Assembly: GCF_000002875.2 (NCBI RefSeq)
Contig: NC_009400.2
Coordinates: forward strand, 131,501 to 195,500
Direction of reading: 5' to 3'
Length of the DNA stretch: 64,000 nucleotides
Source of the DNA: Leishmania infantum JPCM5
Lineage: Eukaryota > Euglenozoa > Kinetoplastea > Trypanosomatida > Trypanosomatidae
Part shown: in pieces, positions 29,891-40,435 of the stretch
Numbering within the stretch: the stretch's first letter is position 1
How the letters are laid out: each line of letters begins with the position of its first letter
Translations under genes and position numbers: made by a program
Notes under the pieces: model-generated
Told to the model about the DNA's origin: nothing
The model's database searches: none
Seen by the model: only the letters and a program-made list of their open reading frames with translations

Positions 29891-30366
29891 CCCGCGGAGG
29901 CACTGAAAGGCCAACGCGGTGCAGGGCAAATGGCGTGGCCGCGACCAGGAGACACGGGGGAGAGGACAGACGCGGAACGCGGGCACACGCACTCACCACC
30001 GCCACGGTGCGGTCGACGAGTCAGCGGGCAGCAAGGCACAAGGCGGGGGAGGGGTGCCGGCGAGGACGGAGAACGTTGCGATAAGGATGCAAGCGAGGCG
30101 CAGGAGGGGGGGAGTGGAGAGGCCGAAAGGGAGAGCGGAAGACGGCAAAGGCGGTAACGAAGTAAGCCGAGCAGCACCAGCAACGCAAGAATGGGCGAAG
30201 TGTGAGCGCGGCGCGGTGCAGCGTCCTCGAAAGGTGCCCGAAGGGGTGCGGGAAACACCGAAATACAAGCAAAGCAGAGGCGCGCCGACCACGTCGCGGC
30301 CAGCCAAGGGAAGGTAGCGCACGTCCAAAGGCATTTTTCGTCGGCTTATGTGTTCTGTGCTTCACT
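29891..30366. other. FKP copy 1 upstream spacer
   Basis: No gene is seen. It is shared with copy 2 as part of the duplication. It contains C/T-rich transcript stretches and, at 30282-30332, the first member of a 51-bp direct repeat. Confidence 0.55.
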
Positions 30367-30557
30367 GTCTGCCGTGCACCAGGCGAGGCCAAACACCACA
30401 CCCTACACCGCCACCTCTGACGCACACACATGCACCTCCGGCCCCTCCTGCCACGGGCGCCCGTCGTCTGGTGCGAAGCAGCCGTAGACGCACACGGTAC
30501 AGCAGTGCGCCGACCACGTCGCGGCCAGCCAAGGGAAGGTAGCGCACGTCCAAAGGC
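30282..30557. repeat. 51-bp direct repeat flanking a SIDER2 fragment
   Basis: The segments 30282-30332 and 30507-30557 are identical over 51 bp (beginning GCGCCGACC and ending AAAGGC) and lie 225 bp apart. The truncated SIDER2 lies between them. In copy 2 only the equivalent of the first member exists (about 44475-44525). The first seven bases, GCGCCGA, also occur in the SIDER2 body, where the junction lies. Confidence 0.85.
30367..30513 (-). mobile_element. SIDER2 fragment, 3' third only
   Basis: This is about 147 bp matching the low-coordinate (3') part of the other SIDER2 elements, ending abruptly at GCGCCGA where the duplicated block stops. The remaining 5' two thirds are missing here but present in the paralogous position at 44560-44946. 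Confidence 0.8.
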
Positions 30558-33142
30558 GTTGGCAGGGGAAGAGGAAAAGGCATGCCAGCAAGGAAAAAAA
30601 GGAGCGCGCAGCCGCCCGTCCTTCCGTTTTTCTGCGTCTCTCGTCTTCTTGTGGCGCTGCGGACACACGCAGTGGCGCGCGCGTTCGTGAAAGGAGAAGA
30701 GTGTTCGTCGCCTCACGCGCGGGTCGCACAAGAAGGGGAAAGCGAGGGGAGGGAGCGCGCCGAGGCAAAGTGGACGCGGACTCACGAATGCGTCGCAGCG
30801 CTCACGGCCACACGCGGCGGATGACGAGGGGTAAGACGACGATAGAAACGAGCTGCGCGGTCGCTGTTGCGCAGGCGGGCGTTGGTCCCAAGAGGTGTCC
30901 AATCGCCGCTGTTCGGCTGCTTTTTCGAGGGAGAAGGTAAGATCGTGGAGCTGAAAGGTAGGAAGTACCTGCCAGCCCACTGAACGCGGGAGAAGGTCGA
31001 GGTCGAAGTGGAAGTGGAAGTGGGGTGGGGGGGGGGGGGTCTCGGACTGTGGCCACGTGAAAGAGGGGCGATGGAAAAAGACGAAGACCAAGAAAACCGA
31101 AAAAGGCAAAACAAAAAAGTGAACGAGGAGGAGTGCGCACCTATACAAGCAAGCGCAACAAGACAACAACGCTTAGACAGGCATGGACAGGCACACACAC
31201 ACACACACGGATAGAGAGGGGGAGTGAACCACAGGGAAAGATGAAAAGGAAGGCGACAAGAAGAGGGGTGGTGGGAAAAGAGGAAAGAAATAAGAATGCG
31301 TACAGTGAGCCGTGCCCAGTAGGACAACGCACAGAGAACAAGCGTCAGCTAAGAAGCAGGAACACAAAAAAAGTTGCGGGGCAACTGGCGAGAGACGTTG
31401 TTGGGTGAAGGGGAATGGGAGCGGGTATGAAACGGACAAGAATTAGGGAAAGAAAGAATAGGCAACGCCTCCGAGAGACAGAGAGAGCGAAGACCGGCAA
31501 ACAATTTAGGAGCCGCAGCGCGGTGCACCCGTGAGAAAGGAGGGAGGGAGGGGGTGGGAGGAAGACTACGTCAATCAAGAACGGAGCAGCCTACCGTGCG
31601 AAAGGAGAGAACGTTTTTCGATCAAAGAGCGCAAACACGCGCAAGGCACCAGCGATCGTCCGGGCACCGGACGCAGCGTGCAGGAAATCCGGAGGGCGAG
31701 TAGGAAGCACGAAAACCCCTGCGAAATTTACGTGTGTGGGGGTGGGAGGAGGGGGATTGAGAAAGTGGGAAGAGATATGCGAGAAAAGAAAGAAGAAGAG
31801 AGGGCTGCAATCCACGCAGAGTGCGTGCGAGGATGTCTATGTGTCTCTCGACTTGTGTGATGTAGTCCGGCTGGTTGTGAAGGTTGCTGCGTTACTGTTT
31901 AACTGTTTGTTTTTTTTTTACTTTTTCGCTTGCCTTTGTGCTCCGTCGCTCTCTCTGTCTGCTTCCAGCGTCGACAGGAAACAGGTTTTTTTTTACGCAC
32001 GCACGTGTGGGGCCGGCGGAGAGAGCGCAGCACAAACCAAAGGCGAAAGAATGCGAAAGTACCGAACAAAATAAGGAGAGAGAGAGAGAGAGACGAGGAA
32101 AGAAGTGCCAAAAGAGCGTCGGATTCGTGAATGGAAGCGAGGCGTCGTACGGAGCAGGCACACCAACGTGCGAGTATGTCTGTGAGCGCACCTTAGCTTG
32201 AATGGGGAATGAGAAGAGAAGGGAAAAGGAGGAGGTGGGGGGGGACTGTTGGCCATTAAAGAGAAGAGTGCGTGCACGTGTGAGTTGAAGGAGAGAAAGA
32301 GGGAAGGCGGGGAAAAGAGAAGAGGCGTGCGATGAGATGGGGTGCGGTGCAGAGACGTACACATGCCACGCTGCAGTCGAAGCAACGGTAAAGGCAGCCG
32401 CACAACGCAGGCGTCAAGACGCACCAGTGTCGTGAGAATGAAGAGGCGAGGTCTAAAGACAGCAAAGGAGAGGCGACTGCCGTCGATGATCAACCATCGT
32501 TAGCTCGCAGGGTAGTGAAAGATTTGGGCAACGCTTTTAGAAGCGATACGGCCCTCCGCCAAGCACACTGAGGCTCCCTCCTCCTTCACATCGCGGTGAT
32601 GAGCGACGGCGGGGCGAAGCGGTGCAGCGCAAAGGGCAGCCCGTAAACTCGAAGGTGGCAAAGGCGGCGATTTCGTTAGCGTTCACGCGGTGCCGCCGCC
32701 TCGCGGCTCGGCCATCGCGCGTGGGTGTGCCGATTGCGAAGTTGATCTGCTGCGCAGAGCTGTGGCAGGCAAGTGCGCGCGCATGAGCGCCTATCTTCGT
32801 GCACCAAAGAGCAAGTTCACGTGCGGCGCTGGTGCTCCATCAAAAGCCCTCCCCCCCCCCTTTCGCCTCTCTCGCTCTCGGCGCTCCAATACTGTGCGAC
32901 TGTGAACGTGACGTGAAACGGAGCAGCGATGGAGGGGCAAGGTTTGGCGATCAGCAACTCGGCTCAACGTCACGCACACATAGGAATGCATGTGTAAGCG
33001 TGCGCAGGCCGTGCCATAGAGTCGCTGCCCGCGCCCCCTATTACCTTCCAAGATTGCAGGCACGCCTCTGCCGAAAACAAGGAAAGAAAGAAAACTACGC
33101 AATGCCAGACTGTGCGTCTTCCCTCGCCCACAGTGCCCCACC
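30558..33142. other. Gene-free region, 2.6 kb
   Basis: I find no convincing gene on either strand. The plus strand is strongly purine-rich (30960-31110, 31210-31300, 31430-31560, 32060-32100, 32210-32340), so the transcript is C/T-rich and offers many potential splice or polyadenylation signals. Poly-G lies near 31022-31039 and poly-T near 31909-31918 and 31986-31993. It probably contains a long 3'UTR of the 253-aa membrane protein gene plus spacer. Confidence 0.55.
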
Positions 33143-33904
33143 TCACGCTGCGAAGAAGAGAATCAGCAGCAGCATCACGATAGCTACCCCAAAGTCCGTT
33201 GGCAAGGTGACGCTCTGCGCCTCGTGGAAGGTCTCCGTTGCTGCGTACATGTCTGCCGCCTTCGACACAAACTCGGGCACCACCGCCGCCCGGCCACTAG
33301 CGGCGCTGCTGCCCCTGGCCTTCAGGCAGCTGTACTTTGTGTGGAGGATGTGGTTGGAGAAGGCGACCGTGGCGTGCACCAGTTGTGGCGCCGCGGATGA
33401 GAGAAAGAGCCAAATCGGAAAGAGCACGACCTGCAAGGTGAGAATCCCGCAACGCCACGCGATGATCTCCCCCGGCGCCCTCTTCGCCTGCATGATGAGC
33501 AGCCAGTGGTGCTGCAGTTCACTCTTCTGCCGCAGCTCTTCCAAAATCGGCTTCAGCACCGCGATGCGGGCCGGGTACTGACAGAAGATGGAGAAGTAGT
33601 GGACCATGGCTAGCGTGTAGAGCGGGGTGATTGCGAGTCCCTCGACAAGAGAAAAGTGTCGGGCGTGCACCTCGTCGAAGCGAGTGGGAATGTCCTGGAT
33701 GAAGGCGTTGTGGCCAGCTATCGTGTTGGCAAGGAACTCGCCGCCCTTGCGAGGATACCAGCTGGCGATCTGCTTTGGAAGCGCCCATCCACTGCCGATA
33801 TCGCTGCTGCTACCTCTGCCGGAGGTGGAGGATGGCCGAGGGGTCATTGCGACTCCACTGTGCCGTAGGGCCAGCGCCAGCTGGGGTGCGCTGCGCCGCC
33901 ACAT
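33143..33904 (-). CDS. Probable organellar membrane protein with C-terminal anchor
   Basis: The product is 253 aa using the ATG at 33904 (MWRRSAPQLALALRHSG), which begins an Arg-containing, acid-free stretch like a mitochondrial presequence. An upstream frame extends 24 codons but is not clearly better. Hydrophobic segments occur near residues 82-105 (LVEGLAITPLYTLAMVHYFSIF), 145-170 (LTLQVVLFPIWLFLSSAAP) and at the extreme C-terminus (VAIVMLLLILFFAA). The region FDEVHARHFSLVEGL and the Glu/Arg-rich stretch after TM1 are the most conserved-looking. No family is recognised. It lies between FKP copy 1 and the L21 gene. Confidence 0.75.
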   Translation of the reverse strand: MWRRSAPQLALALRHSGVAMTPRPSSTSGRGSSSDIGSGWALPKQIASWYPRKGGEFLANTIAGHNAFIQDIPTRFDEVHARHFSLVEGLAITPLYTLAMVHYFSIFCQYPARIAVLKPILEELRQKSELQHHWLLIMQAKRAPGEIIAWRCGILTLQVVLFPIWLFLSSAAPQLVHATVAFSNHILHTKYSCLKARGSSAASGRAAVVPEFVSKAADMYAATETFHEAQSVTLPTDFGVAIVMLLLILFFAA

Positions 33905-34993
33905 GATAGCGTTTTTCTGATCGAGCGGTAACAACGGCAACGCTGAAGACGTGCGTGTGTTGCGCGGCGACGGCAAAGGTGGGGAGTGATTGTGTCTCTA
34001 TCGCTGTGCGGATCGTTGAATGCTCGGTCCTTGCGGGTTCGTGTGTGTGGCGCCCCAAGAGCGTGGCGGATAAAGACGCCAGCACGGAGGGGTGAGATCA
34101 GAGAGACAGACAGCAGTGGTATTGGGCAGGCAAGGCGATTCAAGCACGGAGGGCGTTGTGACAAGTCAGCGCAAGCAAACGTGTACACAGAAGACATACA
34201 TGGAGACGCACACGAGCACGCTCAAGCGCACATGTGCAGTTCACGCGCCGCCGGCCAACAGGGCATCATGAGATTGACAAGAGCGCAGACTAGAGGTGCG
34301 GGGGAGAGAGCTGGCACGTGCGTGGGATGGCGCCTATGCAGCCAGAGCAAGCCATGAACGCACACAACGCACAAACCCCCTCTCCCTCTCTGTCTCTCTC
34401 TCTGTCCTTTTCCTCCGGCGGTCACTCGTTTATCTGCAAGGTTGGAAGGGCGTTCGAGGCGCCGCCTCTTCGCCGCCATTTCCAATGGGCGCTTCTCGCC
34501 CTTGCCGCACGTGCTTGCTTGGTAGGTTGTTGCACTGTTCGTTCTGTCGTTGGAAGGGAGGAGTCAGTTCCTTCGCCCCCCCTCTCTCTCTCAAGGCGGG
34601 GGATACGCATCGCAACACGCACCAGCGTGCTCACGCACTGCTCGCGCATCAGGAGACGAACGCATTTCAAAAAGAAAAAAAGAAGAAATCAGTCGTGTTC
34701 AAGGTGCGCAGCGACAGTAAGTCTGGCTGAAGGTGTGCTCGTAAACGCCATGTTGGGGTATGTGTGTAGGGGGGCAAACCCAGAGCGCCGCTGCCCCTTC
34801 CCCCCCCCTACACACACACGCACCGTCCTTCTTCCACCGCCGCCTCGCTGCTTGCCGCCACATGGCAGGAGCGCAAGACCAGAATAAGGAAGGGCGAGCG
34901 AGAGAGGCGACTGTTCAGGGGGCCACCACACGCCATTCAGCACACAAGCTTACATGCACACGCAGTGATACGATCTCGCTTCCGTTGAAGCGC
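33905..34993. other. Intergenic region, 1.1 kb (L21 3'UTR side)
   Basis: No gene is seen. It includes a plus-strand C/T stretch at 34378-34420, which is A/G-rich on the transcript, and an A-rich stretch near 34669-34685. On the transcript it follows the L21 stop codon. Confidence 0.55.
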
Positions 34994-35473
34994 TTAGTAC
35001 GGCACCATCGCCTCGTAGTCGGCCACGCGGCGGGCGAGCACCTCAACGTTCTTGGGGCGCACAATGCCGCCCATTCGGGAGCTCTTCTTCAGCGGGGGCA
35101 GCGCCTTGCCGGCCTTCTTGGCGGCGAGGTAGGCCTGGAACTGGTGCTCCTTCGCCTTGAATGCCTCCTGGCAGCGAGACTTGCGGACGTGCTCGAAGCG
35201 GACGCAGATGCGTTTGCGCAGGGTGCGCGTGCGGACCGGCTTGTTGATGATGACGCCAACGCCGCGGGGGGTCACGTTCCACGCAATACCGGTGCGGCCA
35301 TGGTAGTACTTGTGCGGCATGCCCTCACGCACCGCGGAGTCCGCGACGACATCGACGTAGTCGCCGACCTTGATGTTCGTCAGGATTGTCGACACGGACG
35401 GAGCACCGTGCTTGCGGAACTTCTTGGCGAAGAGGTGGCGGGTGCCAGACTTGTAGCCGTACGAGTGGACCAT
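34994..35473 (-). CDS. RPL21: 60S ribosomal protein L21 (eL21)
   Basis: The product is 159 aa, ATG at 35473, the normal length for eL21. The protein begins MVHSYGYKSGTRHLFAKKFR, followed by the KOW-like core (TILTNIKVGDYVDVVADSAV and MPHKYYHGRTGIAWNV) and the basic segment RTRTLRKRICVRFEHVRKSRC. This is the characteristic eL21 order, so the call is secure. It is a structural component of the large cytosolic ribosomal subunit. A pyrimidine-rich stretch and AG immediately upstream (35479-35506) give a very short 5'UTR, as is common for ribosomal protein mRNAs. Confidence 0.97.
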   Translation of the reverse strand: MVHSYGYKSGTRHLFAKKFRKHGAPSVSTILTNIKVGDYVDVVADSAVREGMPHKYYHGRTGIAWNVTPRGVGVIINKPVRTRTLRKRICVRFEHVRKSRCQEAFKAKEHQFQAYLAAKKAGKALPPLKKSSRMGGIVRPKNVEVLARRVADYEAMVPY

Positions 35474-35478
35474 CTTGA

Positions 35479-35506
35479 CTGTCGATTACGGAGGAGGAGT
35501 GGTGGT
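35479..35506 (-). promoter_or_regulatory. Probable trans-splice acceptor of RPL21
   Basis: On the minus strand a C/T-rich stretch (35489-35506, with CTCCTCC) is followed by AG at 35480/35479, about five bases before the ATG. Prediction from sequence only. Confidence 0.4.
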
Positions 35507-38447
35507 GTTCACTGCGCGTCCCTTGACTGTAGGCGTTGGGGGCGTCGGAGGGGAGGGTGGGTGACGGATACGAGAGTGCATGATATTAACAGCGCGTGAG
35601 ATGGCAGAGGCACACAAGAGAAAGGTAAGAGAGCCGCAACAGGCAAGGGAAGGAAACAGTGCCGCGGGTCATCCTGCATGCGGGGCGTCGGCGTCCTTTG
35701 CTGCCGCATGAAAAACGCTGGGCAGGCGGGGGCCGGAAGGCCGCAGCGACTTCTAGAAAAGACAGCGGGGACTGTGGAGACAGTTGAGCTCGCCGCGCGC
35801 GCAAAGAACAGCAATGCGAGCGAGAGGGAGGGTGGGTGGGGGCGCAAGGCGGCTGACGGACAGCGCCACACACACACACGCACGTCCTCCGAGCACGAGG
35901 CGCCTTGCTTTTTCTTGAAGTTCGCTTCTGATGCCCGACACGCTCGACTTCACTGGGCGCATCCATGACGTTGCGATTCCCTCCTCCACACGCCCATGCC
36001 GACCGTACGAAAGCCCGGCGGTACTCCAGCGCTGCGTGTCCCCCGTCCTTCCCATCCGCGGCGGGTCTCGGTCGCCGTTCAACGCGTGTTTGCACGTTTT
36101 CCTTTTTTTGTCTCTTGTTGTTTTCTTTGCGCCTGTGTGCCGTTCGTGCTTCGCGTCTTCTCATGCCTTTACGTGCGTGCAGGACTGCGCAGCGGATCCA
36201 GCGCACATGCGGAGCGCAGCCTCGTCAGGTCGAGAGTCGAGAAAGAATAAATAAACGGGGAGGAGAGCACGAGAGGCCTCCGGGAGGGAGAAGGAGAAGC
36301 ACACGCAGGGAGGGGACAAGACAAAGACGGAGGAGGCGACACATGCACACACACATATAATGTACGCACACACTTCATCGGCGACCATGCGTCTAGATAT
36401 GTGCAAGTGAAGAGAAATAAAGCGAGAAAGAGGGAAAGGGGAGCAATGTAGGGAAAGAGGAGAGGTCCTACAACAACGGACGAAAATCGCGCAGACGGAC
36501 GGACGGACGGTCCGGGCGCAACAAGAGGCCACCACACCTACTCCACCTCCACAGATACGCACGAGCGCACATACAAGTCCAGGCGCCCCTAAGAATGAGA
36601 ACCAAGGACGGCAAACAACGACGCGAACAATTCACAAAAACATAAGCCGAATGAGAAACACAGAGAGATAGAGAGGGGCACAGGCACAGCGTCAGACGTG
36701 CGTGCGTGTGAGTGTGTACAGTACAGCAGAGCGAAACCAGACGAGTACAAGTGAGAGCAGTAGCTTCTCAGATTTCCTTTTCTCCGTTCCGTTCCTGGGC
36801 AGGCTGCTCTCGTCTGTGCTGCAGAATAGGTGCTGCAGCCTGCTGCTCTGTTTTCTTTGGTGGTGGTGCGTGTGTGCTCCCATCCTCCGCACGCGTCTGC
36901 GTGTATGCCAAGCAGATTCAGCACTGAACGACATGGCGCAGACGCATCAGCGGCAGCAGCGGAGAAGGAAGGCAAGATAGCGAAAAAAAAATACAAAAAT
37001 TGCAAGGAAGGAAAGAATGAAAGAAGCCGAGCCTCGGGAGAGTGAGAAGAATGGGGGGCCGCGACGCCCACCGGCACTTCACACACCTAAACACACGCGC
37101 GCGCGCAAGAGGGAAGGAAGGAGGGGAGAGAAGTAAGGATCGAGCAAACGATACAAAAAAAAAAGGAAGGAGGGAAACCCAAAGGGCGTACGAGGGATTA
37201 TGGTGTGTTGCCTCCCACATGGACATGGCCATTAAAAGGGGGGTAGCCATGTACAAGACCAGGGTGACTGACATGTCTGTAGCGGAAGACGACGAGAGGA
37301 GCAACCGGCGACGACACAAAACAGTTAGCGAAGAGAAGAGCGCAAGAGAAACCGAAGAAAAAAACGAAGCCCCGAAAATGTAAGCACGAGAACAAAGTAC
37401 AAGAGCACACCACACACACGCGTACAGGCACGCGCACACGCAGCACCGAAAATCAGAGGTCAAACAAATAAGTAGCAAGTCGATCTACGAAGTCTCTCGC
37501 CTTTCTTTTATCGCGGATCAGCCGCTTTCCTTGTGAGTGTGTGTGTGTGTGTGTGTCCACTTGATTCGCTTCTTCTTCGGCTTGCGCACGCCGCTGACGC
37601 TACAGAGCTTCACGCACAGGGAGACAACACCGCGCACAGGTGTAGCCTTTAACGAAATGGTGCACTTCTTCCAATCAACCAACCCACCCGCCCCATTGCC
37701 CTCACACATCGGCCCTTCCCCGTCCACAGAACTTATTAGACCTGTGAAGAGCGTTTTCATGATGAGGGCGAGAGAGGAGGGCGAGGAGTGGGGTGGCCGG
37801 GTTGGGAGCAGCGAAACGAAGAGCGTCAGAAGACGAGCCCGTGCGTATCCCTCTCTCTCTCTCTCATGCGAGAGACACGTCATGAGGTAAAGCGAAAAGA
37901 GCGAAACGCGACAACGGACTCGCCGTGAAGGTGGCAGCAAACAAAAAGCACAGAGCACACACACACACACACAAAGAAGGATAAGAGAGGGAGGGGGAGG
38001 GGGAGGTCAGCCAACAGAGAAAACCAAAACCAAAATACATATAAAAGCATACATATAAGCCTATATATGTGTACGCATACAGATGCAACAGCTATGTATG
38101 TGTATGTGCCTGCACATGCAGGTATGATAGTTCTCGACACGGACAGATGTGTATGCTTACATTTACACATGTACATGTTTACACACACACACACATATAT
38201 ATATATGCATATTTTGATACATTTAAAATATATATGCGTACTTTAACCAAGCAATCAACGACATCGGATACAGGGCCGAGTGAAGAAGAAAAGCGGGGAG
38301 CGCATACGCGCGAGTGCACCGTGTGCGAGGCGCAGACACGGACGATGACGAAAAGGCTACACAAGCTTCAGCCAAAAGAGAGCGCGAATGCAAAGACGGC
38401 GTGCATCCTCCCTCCACACACACACACACATAAATACGTGCGTGGCT
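35507..38447. other. Gene-free region, 2.9 kb, with AT-rich island
   Basis: No convincing coding frame is present on either strand. Most is purine-rich on the plus strand (36240-36470, 36960-37180). A clear AT-rich island lies at about 38028-38240. Because the four-TM gene stops at 38448, the right part is its 3'UTR. Remaining sequence could hide small non-coding RNAs, but I see none. Confidence 0.55.
38028..38240. repeat. AT-rich island with TA/CA microsatellites
   Basis: This is about 210 bp of A/T-rich sequence (repeated ATATAT, ACACAC and TTTAAAATATATA-like strings) in an otherwise GC-rich window. It lies 210-420 nt downstream of the stop codon of the amastin-like gene in transcript sense, so it is probably an AU-rich 3'UTR segment. 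Confidence 0.7.
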
Positions 38448-39002
38448 CTAGCTGCAGACCTCCAGAAACATAGCAATCAAGAAGCCGAACGCCGATACAC
38501 AGAGCAACATGAACCCCTCCACGAAGATGTAGCCCTGGTGGCGCAGGGCCACCACCCGCGTCGCGTTGTCATTCACGCAGGTATCCGCGCAGAAGACGAA
38601 GACCACTGTCGCGACTGACACAGCGAAGCAGGCGAATGCAACAAAGCAGAAAATCATGATGGAGCAGCAGATGTTGAACTTCTTGCGTGCGTAGATGTGT
38701 GCCGCAGCTAGGAGGCAGATGATACCACCCAAGCCGCACGCAGCCACGTGGATAGCGGCGCCGGTCACCGCAGCGGTTTTGAAGCCATCGCACTTGCTGT
38801 TGCGGTGGTAGGTACGATGGTAGTGGTCGACCAGCCCGTCCTTGTAGTGAATCTCTTCGTACCACAAGTATACCTTCTTCTCCGAGGCGTGGCCTTCAAT
38901 CATGAGCCCCTTCTTGCGCATAAGCGGGAACAGCGCCGCACACACGCCGCATGCCACAAGCACGATCGCGAAGATCAGCACGACAATACGCGTGAGCAGC
39001 AT
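38448..39002 (-). CDS. Amastin-like four-transmembrane protein A
   Basis: The product is 184 aa, ATG at 39002, with a C/T tract and AG (39005-39022) directly in front. The first TM is at residues 2-25 (LTRIVVLIFAIVLVACGVCAALF). An external loop follows with the motif VYLWYEE and a cysteine (SKCDGF). Two more TMs lie at about 80-135, then a small loop with two Cys (CADTCVND), then the motif GYIFVEGFMLLC leading into TM4. The same order and motifs recur in the genes at 48031 and 52759: FP-x-x-RK after TM1, V-Y/F-x-WY, and GY-x-x-EGF-x-LLC before TM4. Topology and length fit amastin-type surface glycoproteins, but the classical amastin signature is not clear, so assignment to that superfamily is tentative. 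Confidence 0.8.
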   Translation of the reverse strand: MLLTRIVVLIFAIVLVACGVCAALFPLMRKKGLMIEGHASEKKVYLWYEEIHYKDGLVDHYHRTYHRNSKCDGFKTAAVTGAAIHVAACGLGGIICLLAAAHIYARKKFNICCSIMIFCFVAFACFAVSVATVVFVFCADTCVNDNATRVVALRHQGYIFVEGFMLLCVSAFGFLIAMFLEVCS

Positions 39003-40320
39003 GGCTAGAGGGCGGGAGGACGTTTACGCGTCTGAAGGACTGCGCCGAGGAATCTGGAATATGCTTCTCGTGTTCCCCCTGGTGATTGTGCATCCAACGC
39101 GAAGGATGAGGTCGGTGTCGCTACCTTTCGTTCGTTCTTCTTGTCCTTCACCGCTTGTCGGTGGGGTATCCTTATGCTGATTCCAGTGCGCAGCGAGGCC
39201 GCGAATGTGCATCTACCGTGTAGGTAGAGGATACGCAACGATATGAGAGAGAAAGGGCGCGAGACGGCGAACGCAAAAAAAAAGCTTAAAAGAGAGAGAA
39301 ACGTGTGCGGCGCGGCGGCAGTGGGAGGGAGCGAGCAAGAAGAGGTTGCACGGAGTGGCGGAGCAACTGTGGCAGATGAGGAACCGAGAGAGGGGACGTG
39401 GGGCGCGGGACGGCGAGGAGGAAGAGAGAGAGGTGCAATGCGGCGTTCGGGGATAAGGCGCATGGCGTGATCGTCACCATGAGCGCCTTCGCCTCAGAGA
39501 CAGCCAGAGAGAGAGGATAGACCAGAGACGCCATTGGTGCGGCGGAGCGAATGAGAGTTGAATGAGCGTCGCGCCTGAAACGGCCCCGCACCGTTTTCCT
39601 CCGTGTGTGTGTGTGTGTGTGTACTTTACGGTTAGGTTCGATTCCTTTCTGCTCGCTTCACTGGTCTTGCAACGAGAGCAAGCCGCGCGTGGCTGACGGA
39701 TATGATGGCGCACGCTCAGAAAACAACCCTTCATCAGCAGTCCTTCCGCCCCCCTCAAACCCGTCCCACTTCATTTCTTCTCTTGCCCGTTGGGGGGGGG
39801 GCAAGGGGACGCCCCAGAAGCCTACAGTCAAAAAAAACAGAGGATGGACGCGGTAGCAGCGTGGCCTCAGCGGCGTCCCCAGAATACGGCATGGGCAAGA
39901 GACCTCGATAGAGACACGAGACCGCGCGAGAAAACTACGCAAGCATACGAAGAGGCAACACGACGACGCCACTGCATATAGTGCGGCTGAGCATCGAAGA
40001 GGCAATAACCTCGCCGCAAGCGGAGAGGGTGCAAAAAGCGGGTTTCACAAATAAACAACGAAGCAGATATAGGAGAAACGAAAGCAGCAGCAGGAAAAGC
40101 GGCGGGAATGGACGCAGAGAGCTGATCCGCTGGCTGGCCAGCAACGGCCTCGGAGGCACACGTGTAGACGAGCGCTCATGAAGCAGACGTCCAACCCCCT
40201 CCCCGCAGAGCAGAAGAAACAGACAGACAAGCAGCAGTCGTCCTTTGCGTCGCGGGTGTTGTCCGTGCTGTGCCCTTGCATCGCTCGAACAGTCCGCAGA
40301 GACCAACGGGGATGGGGGCT
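39003..40320. other. FKP copy 2 specific 3' flank and spacer, 1.3 kb, no SIDER
   Basis: No gene is seen and, unlike the corresponding region of copy 1, no SIDER2 element is present. It contains a GT repeat at 39603-39622, a G run near 39792-39800 and purine-rich plus-strand stretches. Homology with copy 1 starts at 40321. Confidence 0.6.
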
Positions 40321-40435
40321 AGACGGTCTTCCGTGAGCCGCCGTCCTTCCGGATTTGCCTACGTGCGCGTGCGCGCGTCTCTGGGGGACCGTTGCGCCGG
40401 CGCCCCTCAGCAGCGCCTCACGCCGCCGCACGCCT

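Larger units (their letters stand above)
26128..30513. repeat. Segmental duplication, copy 1 (4.39 kb, contains FKP)
   Basis: It aligns to 40321-44706 at a constant offset of 14193 with no net indels. Within the FKP coding region only four base differences are visible (27589, 27644, 27713, 27726). The non-coding upstream part has a T/G difference at 30217, two ambiguous bases in the other copy and a few changes in a CA stretch near 30420. The right edge falls inside a SIDER2 element. Confidence 0.92.

Noticed and set aside
29804..29992. 63-residue N-terminal extension of FKP, rich in Arg/Ser and resembling a mitochondrial presequence (same in the second copy)
   Set aside because: The extension starts with GTG, and the best pyrimidine tract plus AG (29871-29890) lies inside it, so it would not be in the mature mRNA.
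30282..30557. Interpreting the 51-bp direct repeat as a target-site duplication of a SIDER2 insertion
   Set aside because: The same insertion site exists in the other FKP copy with a full-length element and without the second repeat; a recombination junction explains both.
30021..31169. 382-codon minus-strand frame running through the SIDER2 fragment
   Set aside because: It crosses a retroposon and microsatellites and has a Phe/Ser/Pro/Arg-rich composition; treated as chance.
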